From: Bos javanicus
Lineage: Eukaryota > Chordata > Mammalia > Artiodactyla > Bovidae
Reading direction: 5' to 3'
Length of the DNA stretch: 64,000 nt
NCBI RefSeq assembly: GCF_032452875.1
Contig: NC_083875.1
Coordinates: forward strand, 71,136,178-71,200,177
Shown: positions 45,713-57,510 of the stretch, one piece after another
How positions within the stretch are numbered: position 1 is the first letter of the stretch
Layout of the letters: each line of letters opens with the position of its first letter
Translations under genes and position numbers: made by a program
Notes under the pieces: model-generated
Database searches by the model: none
Seen by the model: the letters and a program-made list of their open reading frames with translations, nothing else
What the model was told of the DNA's origin: nothing

Positions 45713-46660
45713 GTGCTTGACCTTTGGAGGGGGGTCTGGTCCTTTTGGACATTTGCAGACCTTTGGACTAATGGAAGTCACTTCCCCTCTTCACACCTGT
45801 TCTATCGGTCCTCAGTCAGAAGATTTGATTTCACTAAAGAAATCAAAAAGCTGCATGGAGATGTATCTGATACCACAGTTCAGAGAGCTTTTAGACAATA
45901 GAAAGGTCTATTCTCAGTTTCACCTATGAACACCTTCAAGGTCATCAACAGCCCAAGAGTCTACGCCAGTGAGGTTGCATCACCATCCATCACAGAAACT
46001 CTAGGAATAGCCTCTACCCTGAACACAAGCCAACTGGGTCAGCAAAACATTTCTGTAGCTGATTCACACGTACCAAACAAGGCTCAGGTTTCACCAACCC
46101 TCTCCAGGTATGCAGAGGAAAATTTCACAAGAGGAAGATCCACTTTGCAGAGTCTTCTGTTAAAACCTCATCTGAGTGAACTCCAGGCACTACTGCAGCA
46201 GACGGACTTAATTCTTCACACAGTTTGGCTCAGGAGAAGGTCATCATCAGGGGGTCAGGGCAAGATGCCCGGGATTCCCTGGTGGTACAGTGGATAAGAA
46301 TCCACCTGCCAATGCAGGGTACACGGTCCTGGAAAATTTCACATGCCACAGGGCAACTAAGCCCCAGCACCACAACTACTGAGCCAGCGCTCCAGAACCC
46401 ATGAGCCATAACTACTGAACCTGTGCTCCGCAACAAGAGAAGCCACCTCAATGAGAAGCCTGCGTACCACAAGGAAGAGTAGCCCCCACTCACTGCAATT
46501 AGACACAGCCTTTGCAAAGCAACGAAGACACAGGACAACCAAAAATAAAAATAAATTAAAAATTTTTTAAAAGGCAAGGTGCCCAAGGACCTCAGTATTT
46601 GACTAACATGAATAAGAGCCAGCCAGAAATCGACTGTGACCGTGCCTTATCAGAAAGTAG
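45713..46660 (+). pseudogene. Unidentified coding-like relic interrupted by a SINE
   Basis: One frame stays open from 45713 to 46297 except for a single TAG at 45899-45901. The translation has ordinary protein-like composition (for example FDFTKEIKKLHGD and LSELQALLQQTD). After the SINE at 46271-46572, another frame is open through text such as LTNMNKSQPEIDCDRAL. This could be a decayed processed pseudogene or an old exon. I do not recognise the family, and chance cannot be excluded. Plus strand, so antisense to LOXL2. Confidence 0.35.
46271..46572 (+). repeat. CHR-type tRNA SINE, long form, with 12-bp target-site duplication
   Basis: Flanked by ggcaagatgccc (46259-46270) and ggcaaggtgccc (46573-46584), one mismatch. 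Inserted in the unidentified coding-like relic. Confidence 0.92.
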
Positions 46661-47004
46661 TAAGTTATCTCTCCCTGGGCTGTTGGCTAAGCAGGTGAGG
46701 ACATTCTTCCATTCAATTCAATCCATTTAAGGACACAAGTTCACATAGTTGATACTTTAAGCATTGCAGACAAGAAGTCCTGTAGCCCCCAGGGGGTGTC
46801 TGGGAGAGATGGGGAAAGAATTCCTTGACAGACCCAGGACTTTAAATCCCAGACATTCCTGATAAACATCAGCCAGAATCAGCTCACCTTCCGCAAGAGC
46901 CTAGAGCACCCCCTGCATGCAGCCACGCCTTCAGGCAGCCTGCACATTCATCCTCTGTGGAGAATGGGCTGCGCATAACAGCACCTCCTATCGCCACTAA
47001 GCAC

Positions 47005-47130
47005 ACAGCCCAGTGGTGTAGAGCCACACAGGGCTGGGTTCAGATCCCTCTTCTATCACACGTTAGCTCTGAGACCTCAGGCACCCTCAGATTTCCTAAG
47101 TCTCAGAATTTCATCTATAAAATGGAAATA
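47005..47130 (+). repeat. MIR SINE fragment
   Basis: Words cagggctgggttcagatccc and tttcatctataaaatggaaa. Confidence 0.7.
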
Positions 47131-47137
47131 ATATGCA

Positions 47138-47358
47138 TGTGTGTGATCAGTCACTCAGTCGTGTCCAGTTCTATGCAACCCCATGGACTGTAGCCCACCA
47201 AGCTCTTCTGTCCATGGGATTCTCCAGGGAAGAATACTGGAGTGGGTTGCCATTTCCTACTGCAGGGGATCTTCTTGAACTAGGAATGGAACCCGCATCT
47301 CTTACATCGCCTGTATTGGCAGGTGGATTATTTACCACTATGCCTCCTGGGAAGCCAC
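47138..47358 (-). repeat. Bov-tA SINE
   Basis: From gatcagtcactcagtcgtgt to atgcctcctgggaagcc. Confidence 0.92.
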
Positions 47359-47534
47359 AGAAACATATGTACTTAAAAGCAACTTTTTGAAGCAAAAAAC
47401 AAGCAACATCTTCATTTCAGGACTCTCACAAAAGACAAAGATTATGTTTCTTAAGTTCCTGACCCATGGTAGGCGGTCCCCCAAAATCAGGTAAAATATT
47501 TTGGTTCAAACAGGTGTTGCCTGATAGATTTTTT

Positions 47535-47785
47535 TTTTAGCCATTTCTTTTCTTTTTTTTTTTTTTACATTTATTTGGCTGCAGCAGGTCTTCGTTGCAT
47601 CACCAGGAATCTTTGTTGTGGTGCACAGACTCTCTAGTTATGGCGCACAGGCTCCAGAGTGTGTGGGTTTAGTTGCTTCAAGGCAAGTGGGATCTTAGTT
47701 TTCCAAACAGGGATTGAACCTGGATCCCAGGTCCCCTGCATCGCAAGGTGGATTCTTAGCCACTGGACCACGAGGGAAGACCCCT
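47535..47785 (-). repeat. CHR-type tRNA SINE with long T tract
   Basis: A T-rich start (poly-T near 47556-47567), then cagcaggtcttcgttgcatc to actggaccacgagggaagac. Confidence 0.87.
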
Positions 47786-47852
47786 TCCTGCTAGAGTTGA
47801 CTCAAGTTGTTCAAGTGCTAACTACCATTTTAGTTGATGCTAAATGCTTTTC

Positions 47853-48092
47853 CCTGGTCAGTAAAGAATTAATCTGCAATGAAAGAGGCTGCCTGCAATG
47901 TGGGAGACCACTTGCAATGTCGGAGACCTGGGTTTGATCCCTGGGTTGGGAAGATCCCCTAGAGAAGGAAATGGCAACCTACTCCAGTATTCTTGCCTGG
48001 GAAATCCCATGGACAGAGGAGCCCGGCCAGCTAGTTCACGGGGTCATAAAAAGTCGGACACGACTTGGGGACTAAACCACCACCACCAAACT
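47853..48092 (+). repeat. Bov-tA SINE with internal head duplication
   Basis: The anticodon-like segment (ctgcaatg...ggagac) occurs in successive copies at 47870-47927 before the normal body starts at gggtttgatccctgggttgg. Confidence 0.85.
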
Positions 48093-48599
48093 GTATAATG
48101 TAGGTGGTTGTATTTAATTTTGTGCTTCAGATTTCCCCAAGTGTTATTAATATTTAGGAACCCTCAAGGATGAGCTTACATAGTTTCTCCTGGATTCAGC
48201 TCTTGCAAGAAAATACTTAAAAACTAGAGACAGACATTTTTCCAAAGAATACACAATATTAGAGAAAAGCTTAGGTACCAAAACAAAAGGTGTGTTCACA
48301 TGTGCTGTGTAAACTATGTAGGTGCTAAATTGTGCCAAATTCCATGGGAATGGTGGGCTCCATGGAGTCTTCAATGCCTACAAATAAGACTGTCAAACAG
48401 GCCTGAAGTCAACCAATGCTTCCTGGTCTTGCTGGGAATTGAGGCTCAGGATGTGGTCAGAAGGAGAGAAAAAAGTTTTAAGCCTGGATCTTGCTAAGAT
48501 TTCTCAGTTCATTGTGAACAGCGCTCCTTCAATTGATTCACATCATTTGTTGGAGCTCCAAAACATATATCACCCCTGGAACTTTCCAGTACATTCTAG

Positions 48600-48900
48600 A
48601 AATGCTTATGTTTATATTTTATTGAAGCTTAGTGAATTTACAATGTTGTGTTAACTTCTGCTGTACAGAAAAGTGACTCAGTTATATATACATTCTTTTA
48701 AATGTTCTTTCCCATTATGGTTTATCCCAGATATTGAACATAGTTCCCTGTGCTATACAGTAGGACTTTCTTGTTTATCCATTCTATATGTAATAGTTTG
48801 TATCAGCTGACCTCAAACTCCCACTTCATCACTCCTCCATATCCCCCTCCTTTGGCAACCGAAAGTCTAGAAACCCTGATTTCTATGATTCCAGGCATGG
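48600..48900 (-). mobile_element. L1 3' end
   Basis: Reverse-strand L1 3' text: attgaagcttagtgaattta, ccctgtgctatacagtagga and cgaaagtc. In gene orientation. Confidence 0.85.
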
Positions 48901-49116
48901 CACTGTACTGATAATGGATGACTATCTGAAAGTCCTATACTTAATTTGGACCCAAAGGGGCTTCAAGAGGAAAAGGAGATGTAAAATTGGAATTTCCAGG
49001 GTCCTTTTCTTAGGCTGTTCTTTTGATAGCTGAATTTTTCCACTTAGGAAGGAACATCAAAGGCATACTCAAAAAAAACAAAACAAAACAAACCTCTGAG
49101 TCTCAAGATTTCCTAG

Positions 49117-49245
49117 CTGCTGCTACTGCTAAGTCGCTTCAGTAGTGTCCGACTCTGTGCGACCCCAGAGATGGCAGCCCACCAGGCTCTCCTGTCCCTG
49201 GGATTCTCTAGGCAAGAACACTGGAGTGGTTTGCCATTTCCTTCT
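49117..49245 (-). repeat. Bov-A unit
   Basis: From gctgctactgctaagtcgct to gtttgccatttccttct. Confidence 0.9.
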
Positions 49246-49502
49246 TGGGACTACTCAAATATTTGTTTCTCTTCCCCTAAAAGCAATCCCGTCTGAATGA
49301 CATCATCATCTACCTGAGAAAAGGCATTCTATATTGTAGAACTTGCTGCAGCAACAGTATTTTCTGAAAAGTTGAGTTGCTTTGGACTTCCCCAATGCAG
49401 TCTTAAATAATACAACAGACCTCAGCCTCTTACCACTGATACCCGAGTGTCAAAAGATACCCAATATAACCAACTATTTCCTAGTCTATAACAAAGACAT
49501 GT

Positions 49503-49695
49503 GGGCCTTCCCTGGTGTACAGCAGTAAAGAATCCACCTGCCAGTGAAGGAGATGTGAGTTTGATCCCTGGGTTAGCAAGATTCCATGGAGTAGGAAATG
49601 ACAACCTACTCCAGTATTCTTGACTAGAGAGTCCCATGGACAGAGGAGCCTGGTGGACTACAGTCCATGGGGTCACAGATTTAGTGACTAAACAA
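49503..49695 (+). repeat. Bov-tA SINE
   Basis: Head gccttccctggtgtacagca. The middle is partly diverged. Confidence 0.88.
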
Positions 49696-49757
49696 CAAAA
49701 CAAAGATATGCATAGATAAGGAGAGGAAACACACTGTAAAAATTCTACACTATTTGT

Positions 49758-49875
49758 GGGATTTCCCTGACTGTCCAGTGGTTAAGACTCTGAGGTTCCC
49801 CTGCACAGGGCATGGGTTCCATCCCTGGTCAGGGAACTAAGATCCCACACTCTGCACAGTGTGGCCAAACAAGAA
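49758..49875 (+). repeat. CHR-type tRNA SINE, short form
   Basis: Head gatttccctgactgtccagt to ctctgcacagtgtggccaaa. Confidence 0.87.
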
Positions 49876-50964
49876 AACATCCTTATACACTATTTGTGGA
49901 TAGTGCATTTAGCTAAACAAGGACTGTTCTTAACAAACTGATCTTCTTAACTCCTTCTACATACCAACATGACCATCTGGGGCCAGAACCTTCTACAACA
50001 GGCCTCCCTTGGGCTCCAGCTTTGCATGATTGGCCTCACCTTCTCTGAGAGCCATGGTAGGTAAATGACTCCTTGCTTCCAGCACTTGCTCTGCATCTTG
50101 TGTTCTGGGGCTCCCAGTAATGGGCCCACTGTCCCCATTGGGAAGCACTGCATCAGCAGGCATGGGGCTCCCCAGTCGGGAGCAGTGGCCCTTGATGCAA
50201 AGGCCACTTGCTTAGTGTCTCTGAACAACAGAGCAAGGAGCTCAGCTGGTTTTTTTCACCCAGACATAATTCTCTGCTTGATGTCTCTGCCAGACGTCGG
50301 CACTCAGATCTGGGGTCAGAGGTGGGGTGAGGACTGTCTCCTCCATCAGACCCTCCCCCTGACACCCGCCAGGGGATTCCTGCTCTAGCAGCAGAAGTGA
50401 TGAATGGTCCTCTTTCATGGCCCAGAGCGCACCGGAGAGGCTACCCCAGCTGTGGTCTCTGGCTGCTCCTGGCCCCACATGGAACACATTCCTCTATGGA
50501 GGAGGGCTGTCTTGGGTGGACAGAGAGCGATCAGAGAATGAGGGAAGCGGGCGGGAACAAGGGGGTCCTTTTGAACCACCTCAGACAAGAATGCAGACTC
50601 TGACACCAGGCTTGGCCAGGGCTGGTCCATCTGGCCCCTGGCCAAAGAGTCCACCTCCGTCCTGTCTATTTCTGGCCACAGGGTGGGAATGTTCAGGGCC
50701 CAGTGAAATGGCCAGAAGGTAGGCATCCAGAGCTGAATTTCTGTCTGCTTTCAGAAAGAGGCCTTTGTCCGGCATAATTTGTTGTGACCGATCGGGGTGC
50801 CCCACAGTCCATCTCTGGCCCTGGGTGGAATCTCATTCTGACCAGGCTGTTTCCTGGGGGGGATGAAGGTACAATTTCAAACACTTCAAAATGAACCACT
50901 GGAGACTGTCAGATGGAATCAGAAAAGGAAAGCCAAATATATAGTGTCTGTAAGAGACACATCT

Positions 50965-51215
50965 TTTAATTAATTTATTTATTTTGGGCTGTGCTGGGTC
51001 TTCATGGCTAGCTTTCTTTAGTTGCAACAAGTGGGCTTTTCCTTGCAGTGGCTTCTCCTGTTGCAGAGCACAGGCTCTAGAGTACTGGTTCAGTAGTTCT
51101 GGCATACAGGCTTAGTTGCCCTGAGGTATGTGGGATCTTCCTGGACCAGGGATCGAACCCATGTCCCCTGCACTGGCAGGCGGATTCTTAACCACTGGAC
51201 TACCAGGGAAGCCCT
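50965..51215 (-). repeat. CHR-type tRNA SINE, long form
   Basis: From aattaatttatttattttgg to ctaccagggaagccc. The flanking word aagagacacatctt is repeated on both sides (about 50952 and 51216). Confidence 0.9.
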
Positions 51216-51267
51216 AAGAGACACATCTTATTTCCACAGATTGTAGCCCATAAAGAAGGGGCAGTTG

Positions 51268-51890
51268 CTGTTGTTCAGCCGCTCAGTTGTGTCTGACTCT
51301 TTGCGACCCCATGGACTGCTGCATGCCAGACTTCCCTGTCTTTTACCATCTCCTGGAGTTTGCTCAAACTTGTCCATTGAGTTGGTGGTGCCATTCAAAC
51401 ACTCATCCTCTGTCATCCCCTTCTCCTCCTGCCTTCAATCTGTCCAATCATCAGGGTCTTTTCTAATGAGTTGGTTCTTCCCATCAGGTGGCCAAAGTAT
51501 CAGGTCTTCAGCTTCAGCATCAGTCCTTCTAATGAATATTCAGGACTGATTTCCTTTAATATTGACTGGTTTGGTCTCCTTGCAGTCCAAGGGACTCTCA
51601 AGAGTCTTCTCCAACACCACAGTTCAAAAGCATCAATTCTTTGGCACTCAGCCTTCTCTACGGTCCAACTCTCATATCCATACATGGCTACTGGAAAAAA
51701 CCATAACTTTGACTAGATGGACCTTTGTTGGCAAAGTAATGTCTCTGCTTTTCAATATGCTGTCTAGGTCTGTCATAGCTTTACTTAGAAGGAGCAAGCA
51801 TCTTTTAATTTCATGGCTGCAGTCACCATCTGCAGTGGTTTTTGAGCCCAAGAAAATAAAGTCTGTCACTGTTTCCATTGTTTCCCTCCC
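51268..51890 (-). mobile_element. BovB LINE 3' end
   Basis: About 0.6 kb in gene orientation. Minus-strand frames encode pieces of the ORF2 C-terminus (FIFLGSKTTADGD in 51995-51672; YGYESWTVEKAE in 51685-51500) in two frames, so the copy is frameshifted as well as 5'-truncated. Confidence 0.92.
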
Positions 51891-52026
51891 CCTACCAAGG
51901 GGCAGAGGAGATCCAAAATCAGTGCTGCTGCTTGAAGGCAGAGGAAGCGGGGTGAGGTGGGGATGATCATCAAGTTCAAGTTGGCCACCCCCCATCAGCC
52001 CCTAAAAAAATGGAGATATGATTTGA

Positions 52027-52052
52027 CTGCTGCTGCTGCTGCTGCTGCTGCT
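52027..52052 (+). repeat. (CTG)n trinucleotide repeat
   Basis: Nearly nine CTG units expanded from the short gctgctgct leader of the adjacent SINE. Confidence 0.92.
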
Positions 52053-52262
52053 ACATCACTTCAGTCATGTCCGACCCTGTGCAACCCCATAGACAGCAGC
52101 CCACCAGGCTCCTCCATCCCCAGGATTCTTCAGGCAAGAATACTGGAGTGGGTTGCCATTTCCTTCTCCAGGGGATCTTCCCAACCCAGGGATCGAACCC
52201 ACATTTCTGGTGTTTCCTGCATCGGCAGGTGGCTTCTTTACCACTAGCACCACCTGGGAAGC
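52053..52262 (-). repeat. Bov-tA SINE with (CTG)n leader
   Basis: From acatcacttcagtcatgtcc to agcaccacctgggaagccc. Confidence 0.92.
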
Positions 52263-52534
52263 CCACTGTATAACATACAATGATGCAAAAAGCACGGCGC
52301 TGGCACCTGAGAGTAATCCCAGATTCACATCTGGCTTCTGCGAATACAGAAGGGTCTCAGGGTTTTAGTGGGTTCCATAAGAAGTGTCAAGTGCCCAGGA
52401 CAGTCAGTGACTGGCTCAGAGCCAGTGCTAAATGAGTGGTCACTATTACAGTTACAAAATCAGCAACAACCTGGAAAAATTCTAGGAGGTCTGTCACTTC
52501 ACTCATCGACCACTCTTTCTTCTATTTCTGTTTT

Positions 52535-52615
52535 TGGTCATACCATGAGGCTTGGGCTTGCAGGCTGTTAGTTCCCCAACCAGGGATTGAACCCAGACCA
52601 GGGAATTCCCACCCT
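52535..52615 (-). repeat. CHR-type tRNA SINE fragment
   Basis: ggtcataccatgaggcttgg to ccagggaattccc, internally deleted. Confidence 0.75.
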
Positions 52616-53066
52616 CTGAACATTCTTAACACAGCACTTGGATAACAGGTTTTAACCATCTCCCCACCTCCCCCTGACTTCCAACACAGACACACTCTCA
52701 GACATCCTTTCTCAGAGCTAACAGTCAAGTAGCCAAAGTGGTCTGAATTTCCGTGCCACTTTGAAGGAGGTATTAAGATCCATAAAAGGTAGGGAAGAGA
52801 GGAGAACAGATGTCAGGCCAGGATAGGGTGCAAATTTGGCAAGTAATCCAATCACTGCAAATAAGTCTTTTTTCCAGGGAAGGAAGTGTAGTGGGGGATG
52901 GGGCAACTGCATGCAAATCTCTGGAGAACTGGTCTGGGCAGACACTATGGTAGAGAGGGGCTCGGACAGCTGCGAGTAAGAGGATCCCACTGGGGTGGAC
53001 GCGTAGGTGAGTAGGAGGAGTCCTGGCATGGAGGGAGTGTACACACCAGCTTTTCTTTAAATCCTT

Positions 53067-53188
53067 TTTTTTTTTTTTTGGCCACACCGAACAGCTTGTG
53101 GGATTTTAGTTCCCCAACCAAGAATGGAACTCAGGCCCCCAGCAGAGGAAGCACAGAGTTGTAACCACTGGACCACCAGGAAAGAAGT
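53067..53188 (-). repeat. CHR-type tRNA SINE, short form
   Basis: Poly-T start, then ggccacaccgaacagcttgt to ggaccaccaggaaagaagtc. Confidence 0.88.
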
Positions 53189-53237
53189 CCTCAGACTAGT
53201 TTTTCTAAGAGATGGACTCTCAAAATGGCTAAGGAGG

Positions 53238-53520
53238 GACTTCTCTGGTGGTCCGGTGGTTAAGAATCTACCTGCTAATGCAGGGGATTTGAGTTCGATC
53301 CCTGCTCCGGGAAGATTCCACATGCTGCAGAGCAAGTAAGGCCATGAGCCACAACTGCTGAACCCTAGCGCCCTAGAGCTGTGCTCTGCAACAAGAGAAG
53401 CCACCACAAGGGGAAGCCCGCACACCAAAACTAGAGCAGCCCCCACTTGCCACAACTAGAGAAGGCCCTCACACAGCAACGAAGACTCAGTGCAGTCACA
53501 AATAAATAATTTTTTAAAAA
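53238..53520 (+). repeat. CHR-type tRNA SINE, long form
   Basis: Head ggacttctctggtggtccgg, tail aataaataattttttaaaaa. Confidence 0.9.
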
Positions 53521-53587
53521 CAGCCAAGGAGCTCAGGTTTTAAGTGACATACTCCTCAAGCCCTCTCTATTTAGCCCATGCCTCGGG

Positions 53588-53812
53588 GGGCTTCCCAGAT
53601 GGTGCTAGTGGTAAGGAACCCGCCTGCCAATGCAGGAGACATAAGAGATGCAGGTTTGCTCCCTGGGTCGGGAAGATGTCCTGGAGGAGGACATGGCCAC
53701 CCACTCCAGTATTCTTGCCTGGAGAAGCCCATGTACAGAGGAGCCTGGCGGGCTACAGTCCATGGGGTCGCACAGAGTCAGATACAAGTGAAGCTAAGCA
53801 GCTTCACACGCA
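53588..53812 (+). repeat. Bov-tA SINE
   Basis: Head gggcttcccagatggtgcta to agtgaagctaagcagcttca. Confidence 0.92.
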
Positions 53813-54384
53813 TGCCTCACACACGCATGCTTCAGGGAGTGACAGTCACAGCAGGGCTCAGCTGTGGCTTTAGACACCTTCTGTGTCTCCAGAAGCTTCC
53901 AGGTCAAGCTTCCTTCCAAGCAATGCAACCTGATCCAACAGTCACTTCATCACGCCTGAGTCCCTTAGATGAGAAGTAGACCCCAGGGCCCAGGGAAGGA
54001 AGGAACAGCTGGTATAGAGGCCAGGGCCACATAGAAATGTCTGGTGGCCTGTCTAGAAATGTCTGGTGGCTCAGCGGAGGGCGCAGGAGTGCTGTCCTCA
54101 AGTTTGTTAAGAGCCCATGATCTGGGATCCTCCTGTCCATAGAAACCCTGGCTCCCTTCCAGAAGTCCAGAGAGTAATAGCAGCAGGTACCAACTGCCAC
54201 CTCACCAAAACCAGCCAGGCTCAGCTCACAGCGCCAGCTGGCACTGTGTCAAGAAACTGACATCCACAGTGTATTTACACAGAGAGCCACAAGTTCTTAC
54301 TCTTACTGAGGAAGGCTGACTTTCTCAGCTACTTTTAGAACTGATCAATTTCTAATGTCGAAGCATCAAAAGACACTATCAAGG

Positions 54385-54672
54385 GGACTTTCCTGGTGGT
54401 CCAGTTAAGAATTTACCTGCCAGTCCCTGGTCTGGGAACTGAGATCCCATAGGCTGTGGGGCAACTAAGCCCCTGTGCCACAACTACTGAAGCCCATGCA
54501 CCCTGTGCTCTGCAACAAGAGAAGCCGCTGCAATGAGAAGCCTGTGCGCTACAACTAGAGTAGCCACACTCGACGCAACTAGAAGAAACCTACACGCAGC
54601 ACAGAGGAGTCTGTATGCCACAACAAAGACCCAGTGCAGCCATAAATAAATCAATGAATATTTTTTTAAAAA
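54385..54672 (+). repeat. CHR-type tRNA SINE, long form
   Basis: Head ggactttcctggtggtccag, tail aataaatcaatgaatatttt. Flanked by repeats of aaagacactatc (about 54370 and 54670). Confidence 0.9.
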
Positions 54673-54734
54673 GACACTATCGTGATGCTTCATGAACCAG
54701 AGCAGCAGCAATGGGGGTAGAAAAAAGGGTGTGC

Positions 54735-54943
54735 GTGTGTGCTGAGTCACATCTCTTTGCAACCCTATGGACCATTGCCCTCTAGTCTCCTCTGTCCACG
54801 GGATTCTCCAGACAAGAATACTGTATTGGTTTGCTGTGCCCTCCTCCAGGGGATCTTCCCAAGCCAGGGATCAAACCCGCATCTTTTATGTCCCCTGCAT
54901 TGGCAGGCAGGTTCTTTACCACTAGTGACACCGGGGAAGGCCA
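54735..54943 (-). repeat. Bov-tA SINE
   Basis: From tgtgtgctgagtcacatctc to agtgacaccggggaaggcc. The repeated word agaaaaaagggtgt lies on both sides. Confidence 0.9.
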
Positions 54944-55094
54944 GAAAAAAGGGTGTACTAATCGATTATTTATTGTACTGTTTACATATCTGTTTCCCTC
55001 CTAATACTGTGAACCCCTTGGAGGGTAGATACATCCCCAGGTCCTCTGTGTCCAGCATAGAATAAATACTGAGTAAATGTGATGTGAATTGAGA

Positions 55095-56160
55095 AAAAGA
55101 AATATCAACAAACTGAAAAGACAATCCACAAATAGGACAAAATATTTGTAAACCATATATCTGAGAAAGATCTAGTATCCAGGATATATAAAAACTCCTA
55201 AAATTCAATAACAAAAAGACAAGCTATCTGATTTAAAAATGGACCCAGGACTTGACTAGGCATTTCCCTGAAGAGACATACAAATAACTGAAAAGCACAT
55301 GGAAAGATGCTCAATATCATTAGTCATTAGGGAAATGCAAACGAAAACCACAGTGAAGTACCACTTCACACCCACTAGGATGGCTATAATTTTTTTTAAG
55401 TGGAGAAAAGTAGGTGTTGGTGAAGAGGTGGAGAAACCGGCAGCCTCACTGCTGTACAGATGTAAAATGGTGCAGCCACTATGGAAAATAGATCGACAAT
55501 TCCTCAGAAAGTTTAACCACGTATTACCATATGACCCAGCAATTCCACTCCTACTTATATACCCAAGAGGATTGAAAACAGATGTTAACACAGAAATTTG
55601 CACACAAATATTTAAAACAGTGCTGTTCATGATCACCAAAAGGTAGAAACAACCCAAATGTCCATCAACAGTGAATGAATAAATAAAATAGGGGTGTATC
55701 CTCACAGTGGAATATTATTATTGGGTCAGAAAAAGGAATAAAATGTGGATACATGCCATTACATGAATGAAACTTCAAAACATTGTATGAACTAAAAGAA
55801 GCTAGACAATACCATATATTATGTGGCATGGCATGTGAAGTCGCTCAGTCGTGTCTGACTCTTTGTGACCGCATGGACTGCAGCCCACCAGGCTCCTCTG
55901 TTCATGGGATTCTCCAGGCAAGAATGAATCCTTTATATGAAATATCCAGAATTGGTAATAGAGAGACAGAAAATAGATTAGTGGCTATTCAGGGGTGAGT
56001 GTAAGGGGATGGGAGGAAGAGGAGATGGCTAAGATATACAGTTTTCTCTTTGTGATGGTTGCATGTATCTGTGAATATGCCAAACTCCATTGACTTGAAC
56101 ACTTTAAATGGGTGAACTTTATAGCATGTGAATTGCATCTCAATTAAACTTTTTAAAAAA
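55095..56160 (+). mobile_element. L1 3' region, interrupted by a Bov-A unit
   Basis: About 1 kb of older L1: caatccacaaataggacaaa, accacttcacacccactagg, cgtattaccatatgacccag and the end ttgcatctcaattaaacttt. Interrupted at 55826-55925 by a Bov-A insert. Confidence 0.85.
55826..55925 (-). repeat. Bov-A unit inside the L1
   Basis: catggcatgtgaagtcgctc to attctccaggcaagaat. Single unit, truncated. Confidence 0.88.
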
Positions 56161-56189
56161 AGAATCTACTTAACTGACATTTCAGTTTG

Positions 56190-56442
56190 CTGCAAAGTCA
56201 CTTCAGTCGTGTCCGACTCTGTGCGACCCCATAGACGGCAGCCCACCAGGCTTCCCTGTCCCTGGGATTCTCCAGGCAAGAACACTGGAGTGGGTTGCCA
56301 TTTCCTTCTCCAATGCATGAAAGTGAAAAGTGAAAGTGAAGTCGCTCAGTCGTGTCCGACTCTAGCGACCCCATGGACTGCAGCCCACCAGGCTCCTCTG
56401 TCCATGGGATTTTCCAGGCAGGAGTACTGGAATGGGTTGCCA
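56190..56442 (-). repeat. Bov-A2 SINE
   Basis: Two Bov-A units joined by gcatgaaagtgaaaagtgaa. The flanking phrase gacatttcagttt occurs on both sides (about 56177 and 56444). Confidence 0.93.
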
Positions 56443-56964
56443 CTGACATTTCAGTTTAGTAATATCTATTTACTAATTATCTGTTACCTGGCAGGCATTG
56501 TATTAGACACTGAGATTCAAAGATGAATCTTGATGTGGGTTCTGCTTTCAAGGAGTTCACAGTATATTTAGAGAAGCAAGCACAGAAATAGAACTGAAAA
56601 GACACTGATTACAGTTGGAGATGAGGAACGGGCAAAGATTTCGACAGTTGACATCCAGGCAGGTTTTGAAGGGAAGAGGGAGTTTGACAGGTTGATGGTG
56701 GGGAAGGGAGATCATTCCAGGCAGGTGTGAAATAACACAGGAGGTACTGAGAGCCGTGTGGGGTTCAGAATTGCAAGATGAAAAGTGGAAGGGTTGGGAT
56801 AGCGGTTAGGGTAAGGGGGTGTAGAAGAGGTGAGCTTGGAGAAGCAAGCAGAGGACCATGAGGAAACTTGAATGTCATACCAACAAGTTGAGTTTTCCTT
56901 TTGGGGATCAGAAGCCAACAAAATGTAAGCAGGAGGGTGAGGGAGGGTAGATCTGTGATTAAAA

Positions 56965-57180
56965 GCAGAGTCAGCAAACAACAGCGTGTGGGCCAAATCT
57001 GTGACGTTTTTGGAAATAAAAGTCTTGGAACACAGCCATGCTCTCATTTCTTGTTGTTTATGGCTGCTTTCCCATGAAAACAGCCAAGTTGACCAGTTGC
57101 GACAAAGATCGAATGGCACCGTTAAGTGTGAAGTATTTGGTATCTGACTCTTAGAGAAAAAGTACCCACCTCTGCTCTAG
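56965..57180 (-). mobile_element. MER20-like hAT DNA transposon remnant
   Basis: Ordered matches to the MER20 pattern: cagcaaacaacagcgtgtgg, gaacacagccatgctctcat, tttatggctgctttcccatg, gttgaccagttgcgacaaag and the decayed end. Overall length of about 215 bp fits MER20. Confidence 0.75.
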
Positions 57181-57289
57181 AAAGATCACTGTGCCTCCTA
57201 CATAAAGAATGACTTGCCATGGGTTAAGAGCAAGGTAAAGGAGGCCAGTTGGGAAACTAGCAACTCTCCAGGCAAAGAATAAGCTAGGG

Positions 57290-57510
57290 GCTTCCCAGGT
57301 AGAGCTAGTGGTAAAGAGCCCCCCCTGCCAATGCAGGAGACCTAAGAGATAAGGGTTCGATCCCTGGATGGGGAAAGTCCCCTAGAGGAGAGCATGGCAA
57401 CCCACTCCAACATTCTTGCCAAGAGAATCCCATGGACAGAGGAGCCTGGCAGGCTACGGTCCATAGGGTCGCAGAGTCAGACACAACTGAAGTGACTTAG
57501 TATGCACGCA
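57290..57510 (+). repeat. Bov-tA SINE
   Basis: Head gggcttcccaggtagagcta to acaactgaagtgacttagta. Confidence 0.92.
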
